Source of the DNA: JAXGTO01 sp040774885
Lineage (GTDB): Bacteria; Actinomycetota; Coriobacteriia; Coriobacteriales; Eggerthellaceae
Reading direction: 5' to 3'
Assembly: GCA_040774885.1 (NCBI GenBank)
Contig: JAXGTO010000013.1
Span: 1-57,940 of the forward strand
Length of the DNA: 57,940 bases
Shown here: positions 57,886 to 57,940 of the stretch, one piece after another
Layout: the number at the start of each line of letters is the position of its first letter
Position numbering within the stretch: the first letter of the stretch is position 1
Made by a program: the position numbers and the translations under genes
The notes under the pieces: generated by a model
The model's database searches: none
Seen by the model: the letters and a program-made list of their open reading frames with translations, nothing else
Told to the model about the DNA's origin: nothing

Positions 57886-57940
57886 CCCCGCCGCCGCTGC
57901 GGACGGTCGCGACGCTCTGAGGCGAGTGCAGAGGTGGTGA

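Noticed and set aside
57686..57940. Plus-strand open frame at the window end
   Set aside because: Made of the 48-bp repeat; translation is Arg/Pro/Lys repeats without a ribosome binding site.

Overview
The window looks like the chromosome of a high-GC, obligately anaerobic gut-type actinobacterium of class Coriobacteriia, most likely family Eggerthellaceae (inference; no 16S rRNA is present). The pointers are an Actinobacteria-like rpoA/rplQ/rpsD/rpsK/rpsM/rpmJ/infA cluster, CarD, a lipobox-bearing Tat flavoprotein reductase with a divergent two-component system, NfnAB, Tat genes next to hypAB, menaquinone methylation, and a TsaB-RimI-TsaD triple fusion. I find no prophage, insertion sequence or CRISPR array. 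Most genes are ordinary core genes. The unusual content is in repeat-rich intergenic regions and in a few atypical proteins.

Layout. 1-6773: mostly minus-strand housekeeping genes (partial CDS, rlmB, a TRIC-type channel, mtnA plus an FAD protein, uspA, carD), with a plus-strand phosphoesterase. 7084-11975: a seven-gene plus-strand operon coding a transglutaminase-like lipoprotein, a GspF/PilC platform protein, four small single-TM pilin-like proteins and a PilT ATPase. This is a compact type IV-pilus-like machine with no PilB, PilMNO or peptidase gene nearby. It is followed by tRNA-Val. 12243-15976: tlpA-ccdA thiol chemistry, a MATE exporter and mntP. 15977-17530: a candidate structured ncRNA with its own promoter and terminator, a 37-bp tandem array, a DUF3795-like Cys-rich protein and an inverted-repeat cluster. 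17531-21423: recR-ybaB-dnaX, dedA and SRP RNA. 21507-25061: folC and the electron-bifurcating transhydrogenase pair nfnB-nfnA. 25200-29840: corA, a family 4 UDG, alr, and the molybdopterin genes mogA-moeA.

29841-32353: a 0.7-kb repeat region, eno, and a controller-like XRE regulator with a palindromic operator over its -10 box. 32437-37740: ecfT without its ATPases, the ribosomal/RNA polymerase cluster, aroK and tRNA-Lys. 37877-42517: a large wall-type surface protein, an HD hydrolase, a metal-exporter-like permease and a SPOUT methyltransferase. 42595-44718: groES-groEL under a CIRCE operator. 44778-48441: a sensor kinase/response regulator pair divergent from a Tat-exported FAD reductase. 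48461-57684: nadE, hypBA, tatC-tatA/B, an amidohydrolase with altered metal ligands, menG, and tsaE with the tsaB-rimI-tsaD fusion. The window ends in a 48-bp tandem array.

The strongest leads are the PilT-only pilin-like operon, the ncRNA near 16.1 kb, inverted repeats that overlap or abut the stop codons of three unrelated genes (rlmB, recR, eno), the amidohydrolase that has lost two of five expected metal ligands, and GC-rich 48-bp arrays placed just upstream of the putative moeA and tsaE promoters. Coordinates were chosen by reading start codons and ribosome binding sites by eye. Family names rest on motifs I recognise, not on searches.
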